From NCBI GenBank assembly GCA_018136815.1, contig CM030943.1, positions 210,046-274,045 of the forward strand: 64,000 nucleotides of DNA, written 5' to 3'. Positions 42,501 to 52,540 of this stretch are shown here, one piece after another (position 1 is the first letter of the stretch; each line of letters starts with the position of its first letter). The stretch comes from Isochrysis galbana (lineage: Eukaryota; Haptophyta; Isochrysidales; Isochrysidaceae). Under the pieces are notes generated by a model. That model made no database searches. It saw nothing but the letters and a program-made list of their open reading frames with translations, and was not told where the DNA came from. Both the position numbers and the translations under genes were made by a program.

Positions 42501-42993
42501 GGGGTGGGGGGAAAGGGGGATGCGGTGGTGATTAACAAGGCGACGCGATGCCGCGCGCGGGCGAGGGGTGTGACGCCTGCCGGGGGCAAGCATGCTCCTC
42601 GAGCTCTCCTTGCGCCCTTTCCGCTTTCCCCCCTCTTGCGTGCCTCACCTCTCTCGCCAGATGCACAACGAGTTGTGGTCGTGCTCCATTGGGCAGAAGG
42701 GCGTCGGTAGAGTAGTCAACCTTGTAGCCGCGTCCTGCGAGCAGCCTGCAAGCCTGCTCGCCCAGCGGGGATGAGGAGAAGGTGACGAGAGCCGAGCGCT
42801 GCGTCTCTTGCCGTCCGAGAGAGGAGGAGGAGATGAGGGGCTTGGGGTTTGCGGGGCGGCGGCGGCGAAGGAGGAGGAGGAGGAAGCCGAGCGCCGCTAG
42901 TGCTGCCGCCACAAGAACGAGCGAGGCTGCGGAGGGAGAGGGGGAGGGAGGAGGGGGAGGGGGAGGGGGGGGCGCGCGGCGGCCGAACACCAT
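39599..42993 (-). CDS. Fusion of 3beta-HSD/ERG26-like domain and sterol 14alpha-demethylase CYP51 (four exons)
   Basis: Exons are 42993-42649, 42272-40188, 39997-39911 and 39763-39599; all joins are phase 0, giving 893 residues. Residues 23-42 are a membrane anchor before RRRR. Residues about 68-345 follow 3beta-HSD/ERG26 sterol dehydrogenases: beta-1 ALVTFSSSPLGE, AAIVLRPHRIYGPQ (197-210), YTSLTHVEHAALAA (232-245), RIVTDG (265-270). The nucleotide loop is SSSPLG rather than GGSGFLG, and no Y-x3-K pair is evident near DPRLEALLVAEE, so activity is doubtful. Residues about 415-893 are CYP51: GLPLIGHGLDF, FTIPVFGRNIVYDSP, I-helix FAGQHTSS (681-688), E739/R742 of ETLR, haem loop FGGGHHMCSG with C830, and NYEDMVVGPKGPILVRY. 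CYP51 removes the sterol 14alpha-methyl group in the ER; ERG26 acts in C4 demethylation of the same pathway. Confidence 0.85.
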
Positions 42994-43560
42994 GGCGCGG
43001 CGAGGGGGGGGGGGGGAGAGAGTTGGGGGGGGAGGGATCTCTCTTCTCTCTTCTCTTCTCTCCCTCTTTCTTCCCGCCGCCTCCACCCCCCTCCTATGAC
43101 TCTCTGTGCTTTCTTCTCCTTCTCTCTCTGTTTCCTTTCTCCCTCCCTTCCTTGGCTCCACGTCTCCCCCTCCTTCCCCCCCCCCCCCCCTGCTGCTCCT
43201 CCTCCTCTCCTCACTCTCTGCTCTCTCTCTCTCTCTGGGAGAGAGGGGGAGTCTCCGCGCACACGAGGGATATAATTATGAGAACAGACGCGCCCCCCCC
43301 CCCTCCTCGCCGATGAGAGAGAGAGCGGGAGAGGGAGGATGATGATGATAGAGAGAGCAAAGGGAGAAAAGGAGGAAGGAGGGGAGAAAGTACGAGGGAG
43401 AGAAAAAGAGAGAGAGAAGAGAAGAGAGAGGAGAGAGAGAGAGGAGAGAGAGAGAGACAAGAGAGGAGAGAGAGAGAAGAGAGGAGAGAGAGAGAAGAGA
43501 GCCCCCACCCCCCTTCTCTCTCTCTCTCTCTCTCTCTCTCCCTTTCGCCCCGGAAATCTT
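42994..43560. repeat. CT/GA-rich promoter-side tracts of the sterol fusion gene
   Basis: Alternating CT and GA tracts, poly-C (43175-43190) and GAGAGAGA (43380-43500). Complementary CT and GA blocks could form hairpins. No gene here. Confidence 0.7.
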
Positions 43561-43671
43561 TCTATTGCCCAACTCTTGGTTTAAACAGAGAGTTCATCCC
43601 ATGGCTTCGGCGTGAGATTTTGCCGAGAGTAAAAAGGGAGTGGGAGAGAGTTTAATTTCTACTGGCACGTC

Positions 43672-43860
43672 ATGGGGCACCCCACACCCACCTTCCTTCC
43701 CTTCCTCTGCGGCTCCGACGACGCGCTCAAAGAGATGTTGAGGCACATTGCGCCGGAGGACCCCGCGCTCGTGACTTTAGGGAACTGTGACAAAGGGTGC
43801 GTAAGGAAGGAGCGAGAGGAGCACCCCGCCGTCTCCTCAAAAAGAATAGACAAAAAATAA
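43672..43860 (+). CDS. Small open frame, possible orphan first exon
   Basis: A 62-residue frame MGHPTPTFLPFLCGSDDALK followed by EMLRHIAPEDPALVTLGNCD looks protein-like. A donor AAAGG|GTGCGT lies just after that stretch, so it may be the first exon of a gene whose remainder was displaced by the BED-type hAT fragment beginning near 44 kb. No family recognised. Between 43861 and 44296 lie (TTGCAAC)n (43935-43963) and repeats of CAAAAACAG. Confidence 0.3.
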   Translation: MGHPTPTFLPFLCGSDDALKEMLRHIAPEDPALVTLGNCDKGCVRKEREEHPAVSSKRIDKK

Positions 43861-44296
43861 AAGTAATTAATTAGTAATTAGGATGTAGGAGTAGGAAATC
43901 GAATATCTTTGATTCGACAGCAGCAGGGCCGCAGTTGCAACTTGCAACTTGCAACTTGCAACCGACAGGTAGGACTACACCTAGAGAGGGGGAAATCTGA
44001 AGATTCAGGGCTAACACCTTTTGCTAAGACTGGTAACCAAATTGGTATCCTCAAAGATGGGAAGATGGGGTAAGATCCTAGGTGGGAAACACAGCCAGAA
44101 GGTTTCCAAAAACACAGCAAAAACAGGCTGTTTTTGGCTTTCATAGAAACACAGCCAAAAACAGTCCAAAAAACATTGATACCGGTGGGGGGGCCTCCCC
44201 CTGCGCCACTTGCGCGACGCTGCGACGCTCCTCCCTCTTCTCTCTTCTCCGGCTGCGCGCTCCCGCTCCCCCCCCTCCTCCCTCTCCTCAATCCCC

Positions 44297-45127
44297 ATGT
44301 TCAACCCTAACCCCGACCGTGCCTCGCGCGCGCGAGGCGCGCGCAATGAGGAGGAGGAGGACGCAGACAATCGTGCCGAGGCGCCTCGGCAGCTGCCCGC
44401 CGCACCGCGCCTCCAGTGGGCGGCGCTCCTAGATGGAGCGCGAGGCCATGGGCAAAGGGCAGACGCACGACAAGACCAAGACCAAGACGAGGAGGAGCAG
44501 GAGGAGCAAGTGCCTGCGCGTTCGCGCCGCAGGGAGGCGCCAGGCATCTTTGGCGTGTTGCCAACGCGTGCAACAGGACTGAGCCAGCCCTTGCTGCAGG
44601 GAGCGCGCAAGCGCTCGCTTGCTGCGAGGCGCTCCGATCCAGTTTGGGCGTGCGTGCTCATTGTCGAAGAGGAAGATCCCAACCACCCTATGTGGCGGTG
44701 CATCGGCTGCGGGGTGCAGCGGCGCGGCAGCGCAACAAGGGTTGCCGACCATGTGCTGGGTCGCAACCAGTCTGCACGGTGCCCGGCAGATGATTCGTCT
44801 TTCTTGGCGCTCGTTGAGAAGGTGCGCGCCAATGAGGATGACAAGGGAGCGAGGAAGCGGAAGAAGGTGGCTGTGAGGGAGGTGGACCAGGCGGCAGCGG
44901 CGGCGCTCGCAGCCGGCCAGTCTTGGAGTGTGCCTTTAGCACGGGGGAGGGGAGGGGGAGGGCAGGGGCAGGGTGTGCTTCAGTTTGATGCGGCGTCGAA
45001 GCAATTGTGTGATGGTGCGATTGCGGAAATGTTTTATGCTTGTAACATCCCGGCGGCTGTCCAGCAACCCCGGGAGTGCGCAACGCTACCCCTTCGCCGT
45101 CTGAAGGAGCCTAGGCCCGAGACATGA
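44297..45127 (+). mobile_element. hAT transposase N-terminal fragment with BED-type zinc finger
   Basis: The open frame from the ATG at 44297 has an acidic/Gln-rich lead, then MWRCIGCGVQRRGSATRVAD followed by HVLGRNQSARCP. This is a C-x2-C...H...C arrangement of a BED-type finger, used by hAT transposases to bind DNA. LCDGAIAEMFYACNIPAAV matches the helix after the finger where hAT proteins read FFYACGIPF. After that the frame diverges and stops at 45127, so the catalytic and dimerisation parts are lost. AT-rich CCAAATATCC repeats follow at 45586-45672 and may be the element's other end. Confidence 0.7.
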
Positions 45128-45585
45128 CCATTAATGCAAGCCGGGGCGCTCAGATGACCCGCCCGCCCGCCCCCGGGCTCTGCCGGGGTCTCTGCAGGGC
45201 CTGCTGGGACATCTTCACCTGCGTCTTCACCTGCGTCGGCGTGCGGCATCGGCCAGCGGCTCAGTGCAGCCGCCGATATTCCCAGTTGTAATTATTTTTT
45301 ATTGAGGGTCAAGTCGCTGCTCATCGTCAGCGGCTATCGCGCGCGTCCTCTTCCTCTTCTAACCTGCGCGCGCGAAGGACGGGAAGGTGTGTGGTGCATG
45401 GCGCGTCACGCCTCTGCTCAGGCATGGGCCATCCATGGCGGGTTTGAGGCACAAGGCACATGCGGGGGGGGGGCATCACCTCTGCGCATTGATTGTGGAG
45501 GGGGGCGGGCGGGGGGGGGGGGGGGGGGCGTCGCGCAAGGGGTTTTGTTTTTGGGGCGAACCACTGGGAGCGGCGAACTCTGACC

Positions 45586-45672
45586 CAAATATCCACGAAA
45601 TATCCACGGATATCTTCGCCCGCCAAAGCCGCCCAAATATCCAAGAGATATATCCGGATATATCCGCCAACC
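45586..45672. repeat. AT-rich ATATCC repeat block
   Basis: Repeats of CCAAATATCCA and ATATCCGGATAT in an otherwise GC-rich stretch. A similar block (CCCAAATATCCCGCGAAATATCC) sits at 21700-21722. Probable subterminal repeats of a DNA transposon. Confidence 0.5.
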
Positions 45673-45743
45673 CCTACCCCTAGGCGCGAGGCCCCCATTG
45701 ACCCCCACTTATAAAAGTAGGTTCACCGTGTTTCACATCTAGG

Positions 45744-46360
45744 TTCCCCATGGTCTCAAGTCCAGGTTTGCAGATTTTGGTCGCTGCGAGTCGCTCGTCA
45801 CCGCCTATGATGATGCTCACCCCTTCCCGCCTCTTCGTAAGCCTCAGATGAGAAAGCGGGCTGCAGAATCACAATCTCAGACCGTCTCAACCCCGCCGAC
45901 GTCGCACGCGATCGAAGCTCCCGTGGGATCCGAGACCACCGGCTCGGATCATCAGGCCCCGCGCCGCTCGCCTCGTCTCGCACCGTCCTCGCACAGTGGC
46001 CCCATTGCTCATGTCTCCCATTCGCCCGTCTCAGCCCGCCCGTCTGTCCCTTCCCCCCCGCGCGTGACGTTTTTCCCTCGGTGTCTTGGCTACGCTCCGC
46101 GCTATCGCTCGAGCGCCCTCTGTGCCCCCTCGTCCGTCCTTCGTTCTCGTTCTCGTGCTGTTGTGCCCCGTGATGGCTGAGAGCGCGCCCATGCGCCCAT
46201 GCGCCCATGCCTTCGGCCCCGTCCCTGCACGCTTCCCCGGCTCCCCATTGTTCACCCCCCATGCTCCAATTGGGCCATACATCTCATGTTACAGTTCATC
46301 CTCCACTCACACCCAACCGCACCACAGCCACAGCTCCATTCGATCCACCACAGCTGTTTT
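45744..46360 (+). repeat. C-rich dispersed repeat block (copy 2)
   Basis: Shares a 39-bp identical segment (45744-45782) and the TTCCCCCCCGCGCGTGA block (46051-46067) with the first kilobase of the window. Their order is swapped, as if cut from a longer tandem unit. No gene supported from here to 47810; that stretch includes long CT, G and C tracts. Confidence 0.6.
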
Positions 46361-47214
46361 TCTGTTGTTGCGGTGTTTCTATTTCTAGACCTACATCTAG
46401 GGCGGGGCTAGCTGCGCGCGGCGGCGAGGGGCGAGAGAGCGGGTTACTTACGCCCCCCCCCCCTCGCGGGTGTGGGTGTGGGTGTGGGTGGGCTACCTTC
46501 CCGTCTTTCCTTCACCTGCGCTCTAAAATCGCGAAAGCGAAAGAAAAAAATCGAATCTCTGTCTCCAAGATGCAAGATGCCCGACGACGGTGCTTCCACC
46601 ATCCACCATCCACCCACTTGGCACGAAGCCTTGAGAAGGCCTTTGACCGCCGAAGAGGGAGGAGAGAATCCTAGAATCCTAACCGTCGATGTCGGTTCTC
46701 GGAGGCGACCTCTGCCCCGGGACGGCCTCCGACGGCGGCGTGGATCTGTCCCGCGCCCTGCGGATGGAAGGCGGAGATGGCGAGGGGCCGCGCTCCCACC
46801 GCCTCTCCCGATCCCGTCCTCGGCCTCGCCGCCCGTCTCTCCCCTCTCTCCCACGGGTGCGATGGGGGAGGGGGAAGGGCGGGTCCCCGGAGCATCTCGG
46901 GGCGGGGGGGCCGCCGCGGCCCACGGCCACCCCCGGGGAGAGAGAGAGGGGGGGGGGTTGTCTTTACGTAAAGAAAGACGCCCCTGGGAGGAGTGAAGAA
47001 GAGAGGAAGTTGGGGATGGGGCGGGGGGGGGAGAGGAGAAGGATCGAGATCCACTGGGGGGGGGGGGTCGTTGGGTAATTGAAGGGGGGAGGGAGGAGCC
47101 AGAGGGGTGAAGGGGAGAGAAGGGGTTTGGGCGGGGGGGGGGGGGGGGGCGGGGGAGGGGGGGGGGGGGGGGGGGGCCTTTCCCCCCGCGCGCGCGACCT
47201 CCACGCCAGAGATC

Positions 47215-47485
47215 GGCCCGCCCGCGCCCATCTCTCTCTCTCTCTCCCTCCCTCCCCTCTCCCTCCCTCCCTCCCTCCCACTCTCTCTCTCTCTCTTTCT
47301 CTCTCTTTTCTCTCTCTCCCTCCTCTCTCTGATCTCTCTCTCCCTCCATCCCTCCCCCCCTCTCTCTCTCCTCTCTCTCCTCTCCCTCTGTTCTCTCTCT
47401 CTCTCTCTCTTCTCTCTTCCTCCCTCCCTCCCTCCCTCCCTCCCCCTCTCTCTCCCTCCTCTCCCTCTCCGTCTCTCCCTCTCTC
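47215..47485 (+). repeat. (CT)n/(CCCT)n microsatellite
   Basis: Pyrimidine-only tracts a few hundred bases upstream of the Zn2Cys6 gene. They follow long G runs (47137-47176) on the same strand. Confidence 0.9.
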
Positions 47486-47810
47486 TCTTTCTCTCCGCCC
47501 CATCTCTTACGTACACAGACACTTGGCATCTTCCTCTCACTCTCTCTCCGTCTCCCCCTCCCTCTCTCCAGATCTCTCCCCGCGTTCCCCCTCCCCCCCC
47601 CCCCCCGCACTTCCTGCCTCTCTCCCTCTCTCGCTCGCTCGCCGCCAGAGCTTAGCCCCCCTAGCTCTTCCTCCCCTTCCATCTCTCTGCCTTTCCCCCT
47701 AAATTACCCAACGACCTCTGTCCCTCCCCCTTCCCCACTGGATCTCGATCCTCCCCTCTCCCCCCCTCCGCCCTCTCTCCTCTTTCCCCCCCCCCCCTCC
47801 CTAGCCCACC

Positions 47811-49511
47811 ATGGGCGGCGCGGGCGGTGTCACGTGTATGGCCTGCCGCCTTTCAAAGGTCAAGTGTGAGCGCAGCCCAGAAGCACCCTCCTGCGCCCGC
47901 TGCAGCCGCCTCGGCCTTCTCTGCACCTCCTCGGGAGTGAAGAAGCGAGGAGCTCAGAACGTTAAGAGGGACGTCGCGAGGCTCGGGCCTGCTGTGCGCT
48001 CCCTCCTCGCCTCCCAAGCCTCGGCACCGCCTTCCGGACCGGCAGGAGTACTCGCGTGCTCCTCCTACCAGTTTGACGGAACGCCAGTCGAGTGGTGTGG
48101 GCCGCGCTGCCCCGCAATGATCATGAGCCAGATCGAGGGGCAGGCGGGACGACTTGCGTTGCTACAGCACTGGATTTGCATCGCGCTGCGCTCGGGATCG
48201 TGCGCGGTACTCGGAAACGTACTCCTACTTGCACACCTCGGCGGGCTCTCACTCAACCAGGTGCAGGCGCTCGCCTCCGACTCGTCAGTCGTCGCGCCGA
48301 TCGAGACGGCCGTGCCAACGCCTGCCTTCATTGCGGAGTGGCAGACGCTCCCAACGCCCGTCTTTACGCGCACGCAAGTCAACGGCAAGATCGAGTTTCT
48401 TCCGAATAAAACCTTCGAGCAGGCTGTGGGTAACCTCACGGAGCTCATCAAGAAGCTCGGAGGGCCCACCAAGCCTGGCGCCCCTGCTGCCAGCAACGAG
48501 CTCAAGCCGACCGTCGTCAGCCTGGCAGTGAGCAGCACGGAGCGTCCCGCCTCGGCGGCCGGCGACTCGTACGCACTCACGACGCAAGACAACGGTGACC
48601 CAACAGAGAGCATCTGCGCCTCCGAGGTCCTGCTAGCCCAGTTCATCCACCCTGACGACACGATGAAGTTCATGCAGCTCAACGCTGCGCTATGGTCCTC
48701 GCTCAACGGGGAGGATGTACGCTGGCCCCTCCGCCCCCCCTTTTTGCCGCGGCCTCCCCTTCCGCTCCCCCGCGCCAGTCCAGCAGCGTCCCCCCGTCCC
48801 ACTCTGCAGGGAGCCAGCGAGATGCGCGCCGAGATCACATCACCCGAGTTTGTGCGCATAAAGCTGGCGGGTAGCTCTGAGTACACGCCATGCGCCATCC
48901 GCGGGCGCATCGTCTGGCAGCCCATGACCCGTCGAGTGTGGACGGTCGTCGATCTTGCGCCACGCATGCTCGCTCCGCCTCAACAGACTCACTTGCTTTA
49001 CGATGATGTGGCTCATCTCGGCCCTCTCCAGGCCGAAGGCATGGCGGCCGGAGCCTTCAGGATTCACACAGCTGCGCCAATCGCGGCCGTTGTACCAATG
49101 ACCGCCACGCAGATGGTCGCGCCCGCGCCAACGATCGCGGCTGCGCCGACAGTCGCGGTCGCGCCAACCGTGATGGCTATGGGGCCCACGTCGGCGACCG
49201 CGGCACCGATCACGGTGGCCGCGGACGACGAAGATAGTGGCAACGGCACCGACATCAGCCTAAGCATGATGGAAGAACTGGCTCTGTCAACTGATGAGCT
49301 GGTCGCGCTGCTTCATCGCGGCGAGGATGGCGACCAGGACGCCTTTCGGCGCGCCGCCTCGGGCGATTTGACGCCTACGCAGCCCCCGACGTCTACTTCC
49401 CACTTCCACGTGCGCGAGCAACTGCAAGCGCTCCAAGCGTTGCACTCAGATGGGCTCCTGGATGAAGTGGTGTACCGCAAGCGGCAGGAGGATCTGCTGC
49501 GCAGCATCTGA
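47811..49511 (+). CDS. Zn2Cys6 binuclear-cluster regulator with PAS-like domain
   Basis: Residues 9-38 give C-x2-C-x6-C-x8-C-x2-C-x6-C (C9, C12, C19, C28, C31, C38), the fungal-type zinc cluster that binds DNA. About residues 280-380 resemble a PAS fold: LLAQFIHPDDTMKFMQLNAA, then MRAEITSPEFVRIKLAG, ending VWTVVDLAP. Zn2Cys6 plus PAS is the layout of fungal ERT1/AcuK-type regulators of carbon metabolism. A probable in-frame intron of 93 bp (48717-48809; GAT|GTACGC ... CTCTGCAG|GGA) lies inside the PAS region. Without it the protein has 535 residues, with it 566. A repetitive Ala/Pro/Val segment (VAPAPTIAAAPTVAVAPTV) follows. The C-terminus LQALQALHSDGLLDEVVYRK resembles a SHOCT-type short oligomerisation motif. 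Nuclear location is inferred. Confidence 0.8.
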   Translation: MGGAGGVTCMACRLSKVKCERSPEAPSCARCSRLGLLCTSSGVKKRGAQNVKRDVARLGPAVRSLLASQASAPPSGPAGVLACSSYQFDGTPVEWCGPRCPAMIMSQIEGQAGRLALLQHWICIALRSGSCAVLGNVLLLAHLGGLSLNQVQALASDSSVVAPIETAVPTPAFIAEWQTLPTPVFTRTQVNGKIEFLPNKTFEQAVGNLTELIKKLGGPTKPGAPAASNELKPTVVSLAVSSTERPASAAGDSYALTTQDNGDPTESICASEVLLAQFIHPDDTMKFMQLNAALWSSLNGEDVRWPLRPPFLPRPPLPLPRASPAASPRPTLQGASEMRAEITSPEFVRIKLAGSSEYTPCAIRGRIVWQPMTRRVWTVVDLAPRMLAPPQQTHLLYDDVAHLGPLQAEGMAAGAFRIHTAAPIAAVVPMTATQMVAPAPTIAAAPTVAVAPTVMAMGPTSATAAPITVAADDEDSGNGTDISLSMMEELALSTDELVALLHRGEDGDQDAFRRAASGDLTPTQPPTSTSHFHVREQLQALQALHSDGLLDEVVYRKRQEDLLRSI

Positions 49512-50299
49512 GGCACACGCGTGGAGGCCTCTGCCCCACCTCGTCCCCGCTTCCCCCCCCCCCCCCCATCCCCTCATCCTTTCTCTCTCTCGCTCTCGCT
49601 CTCGCTCCCTCTCTATCTCTCTCCCCCCCCCCCCCTTCTCCTCCTTCCGGCCCCTCTTTCCCCCACCTCGCCCCCCACCCCCTACCCCTTCCCCTTCCTG
49701 GGTCGGCAGACGTCTTTTCGCGCGTCAATCGCACAAGGCTTTCCCCAATGGCTCAGTTTAATTTTTGACCCCCTAGCATCACGTGCTTGGCTCGCCTCTG
49801 TTGACCGAGATGGGCACTGGTGTGCGTTGTCAAGGTCAGCCCCAAGTGCTCCTCGTCCAAGAGCCGGCTTGCCAAAAGCGCGTAGCGGATATTTAGGCAG
49901 GCGACCCCTTCACTCCCGTCTCATCAATGCTGTTGGTGTTTGTTGCGGTGCGTTTGTCACTTGTAGAAGTTTGTCCCATTTATTTCCTTTCCCCGTTTGC
50001 CGTCCTCCCTCCAGCCTTGTGCCTGTGGCCATTGCCATCATTCGTCATGACAGCGGCACTACTTCTCGCCTTTGTTTAATCCACATATATTTTTGTCATT
50101 TAATTATTAATTAAACAAATGCGAGAATAAAAACTTCTTAATAAACATCAATAGTATTAGTTGCACGCGTCCCTAGATAGAGGTCAAGTCGTAGCCCCGG
50201 CCGTTCCTTCACTCACTCCCTTGCAAAGAGGCAGCCGAATCTTCATCGCATCTGGGCGAATGTCGGGGACTAGGACTGGGAACACCCTCCGAAAAGGCC
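49512..50299. other. Intergenic, no gene seen
   Basis: C-rich then AT-rich sequence (TTTAATTATTAATTAAAC around 50100) forming the 3' UTR side of the Zn2Cys6 gene. Confidence 0.4.
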
Positions 50300-50435
50300 T
50301 AACATGTTTAAGGGTGTTAGTGGATTTCAGCTAATGTGGGTGTAAGGTGTTAGGAGAAACAGCAAACGTGTTAGGAAGGTGTTAGGGTATATTTCAGGGG
50401 TGTTAACACTGTTTGGGGTGTTAACATGTTAACAC
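50300..50435. repeat. GGTGTTA subterminal-type repeats with an 18-bp palindrome
   Basis: GGTGTTA or GTGTTAG occurs at least six times. The block closes with the perfect palindrome GTGTTAACATGTTAACAC (50418-50435); a shorter GTGTTAACAC lies at 50399-50408. It sits about 130 bp upstream of the chromodomain-hAT start, where hAT elements carry transposase-binding subterminal repeats. Confidence 0.7.
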
Positions 50436-50561
50436 ACGTACGAAGTACGAACACACCCACCTATATCTATATATATCTTTCCCGCGGGGAGCGGGGAGCG
50501 GGGAACGCGCGTGAGCGTGAGGCGTGAGGGTGAGCGGGCGAGGAGCGGGCGTGCGTGAACG

Positions 50562-52540
50562 ATGGGGCGCAAGCGCACGGCCCCCGACTCAGACGACGAG
50601 AGCCAGACGTACGAGGTGGAGTCCATCATGAAGCGCAAGCTCGTCGACAACCAACCCGTGTACCTCATACGATGGAAGGGCTACACGGAGGCGGACGACA
50701 CGTGGGAGCCGATGAGCAACTTGGCGGGCATAGAGCTTGATGTCGCCGCGTTTGAGGCTCGGCAGAAGAAGGAGGCCTCGGACTTCGCGGAGCAGCTTCG
50801 CGGCAGGGCGCGAGCGGCGCAGGAAAAGAAGAAGAAGAAGACCGCGGCTGGGGAGAGCTCGACGGCTGGGGAGAGCTCGACGGACATGCCGCAGGCGTCT
50901 AACATGGCCATGTTGGAGAGCAAGAAGACCATCAACCTGGCCGAGGCGGACGTAGCCTCGGGCGCGCTTACCGGCAAGCGCGAGGCCCGTGTATGGTCGA
51001 AATTCAAACTCGACACCTCGGAGGGGGCCCGGACGAAAAACTACATCTGCCAGGAGATGGTCGGATGCGGCGAGGACGCGCACATCTGCGGCGACAAGCT
51101 CAGTGGGGCCCGGGGCGTGACGGCTCTGTGGACTCATTTTAAGAACAAGCACAAGGACACGTTCATACAATTGAAGGGCTTCCTTGACCCGGAGATGCAC
51201 GACCCGGGCTTGAGCATGAAGGACTCGATGCAAAAGACTCTCCAGGCCGCGCGATTCACCACCGAGCGCAAGAACGAATGCGATCTGGCTTGCGCGCGTT
51301 GGCTAGTCAAGTCGGCTCGGCCTCTCAGCCTGCCTGAGACTGACAAATAACCATTCCGTGACTTTATGGGGAAAGTCACTCGAGGCGCTTGGACTCCCCC
51401 TAGCCGAAAGAACGTGATGGGCAACATTTTATTGCTATCTGCTCAAGGTCAAGTGCGAGTCCAAAATTGGTTCAATACCATGGTCATGGACGGCGTCAAA
51501 CCCTCGATGGCCGGGGACATCTGGTCGCATAAGGGCTGCTCCATCATGGGCATTTGCATGTACGGCATCACCTCGTCGTGGTCCATGAAGGAGTGGCTCG
51601 TGGCGTCAACGCCATTCGGGAAGACGCGGCACACCGGTGTGGCCATCGACGAGACCACCGTGGCAGCCCTGAAAAAGCAAGGCATCAGGTGGCGCGAGGG
51701 CGGCACGGTGTATGAAGCTGTGCATGGCAAAGTTTCAGATAACGCCTCGAATATGGCCAAGGGTTGGGCCGGCTTTGACGGAGGGTTTTGCGCCGATCAC
51801 ACCATTGAACTGACGGTCAAAGAGTTCACGGGCCACCCCCCGGTGCAAGCCACGCTCGCCAAGGCGAAGGGCATCGTGTCATACTTCAACCGCTCGACAA
51901 CAGGCTCTCAGGATCTCACCGCTGTCCAAGGTTCCCTTGGTCTTCCACAGAAGCGACCCGTTCTCGACGTGGCGACACGCTGGTTCTCTACGTACTTGAT
52001 GGTCGACTGGTTCTGGGAACAGCGGGAAGCCGTGCAGATGTATGACGTGCGGCACTCGAAGGAGGCCCTCAAGAACGATGCGTACAAAAACAATCGCCTC
52101 GACCTCAAAGACTGGGATTTGATCGAGCAGAGCGTCGCCGTGTTGGCCGCTCCTGCTGCAGCGACTAAGCATCTCGAGGGCACGAACTACATCACCATTT
52201 CTTTGGTTCTCCCCTATGTCTACAAGCTCCTAGAGGCCAGCCGCGACAATGACCTGTACATGCCGTGGCGGGAGCAAGCGAAGCAATGGATGCGAGCGAG
52301 CAAGATCGACAAGGAGGTGCGGGAAGCTAGGGCCAAGATGCACAAGGACTTCGAGCGTCGCTGGCTCAAAGAATTCCCGGCCGCTCAGCGCGCGGAGCTC
52401 GACATCGCCACCCTTCTCGACCCGCGCTTCAAAGAGTACAACTTCTCCCTTTCCGATACGGATCTCGAGATGGAGGCGGACTGTGCGTTGGTATCGCTCC
52501 GCACCGTGTGGCGTGTGGCGGATGGATTGGAAGACCCCCG
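50562..52540 (+). mobile_element. Chromodomain-BED-hAT transposase, interrupted and 3'-truncated
   Basis: The first frame (50562-51350) begins with a chromodomain at residues 17-56: YEVESIMKRKLVDNQPVYLI, then RWKGYTEADDTWEP, keeping the aromatic cage positions Y17, W38 and Y41. A Lys-rich linker follows, then a BED-type finger (YICQEMVGC ... HFKNKH). A TAA at 51348-51350 interrupts the frame. The same frame resumes at once with PFRDFMGKVTRG and runs through hAT core motifs: VAIDETTVAAL, GKVSDNASNMAKGW, FCADHTIELTVKEF, VLDVATRWFSTYLMV, ATLLDPRFKEY. It ends at VADGLEDP, where a 202-bp satellite takes over, so the C-terminal dimerisation region is absent. A chromodomain on a transposase could direct insertion to marked chromatin. 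This copy cannot make a full transposase unless the stop is bypassed. Confidence 0.85.

Noticed and set aside
46444-47682. 412-residue Arg/Glu-rich minus-strand frame and Ser/Leu-rich plus-strand frames
   Set aside because: Generated by CT/GA microsatellites and G runs.
50340-50400. Telomere-like GTGTTAGGG repeats
   Set aside because: The units are irregular and lie next to a transposase start, so subterminal transposon repeats are the simpler reading.
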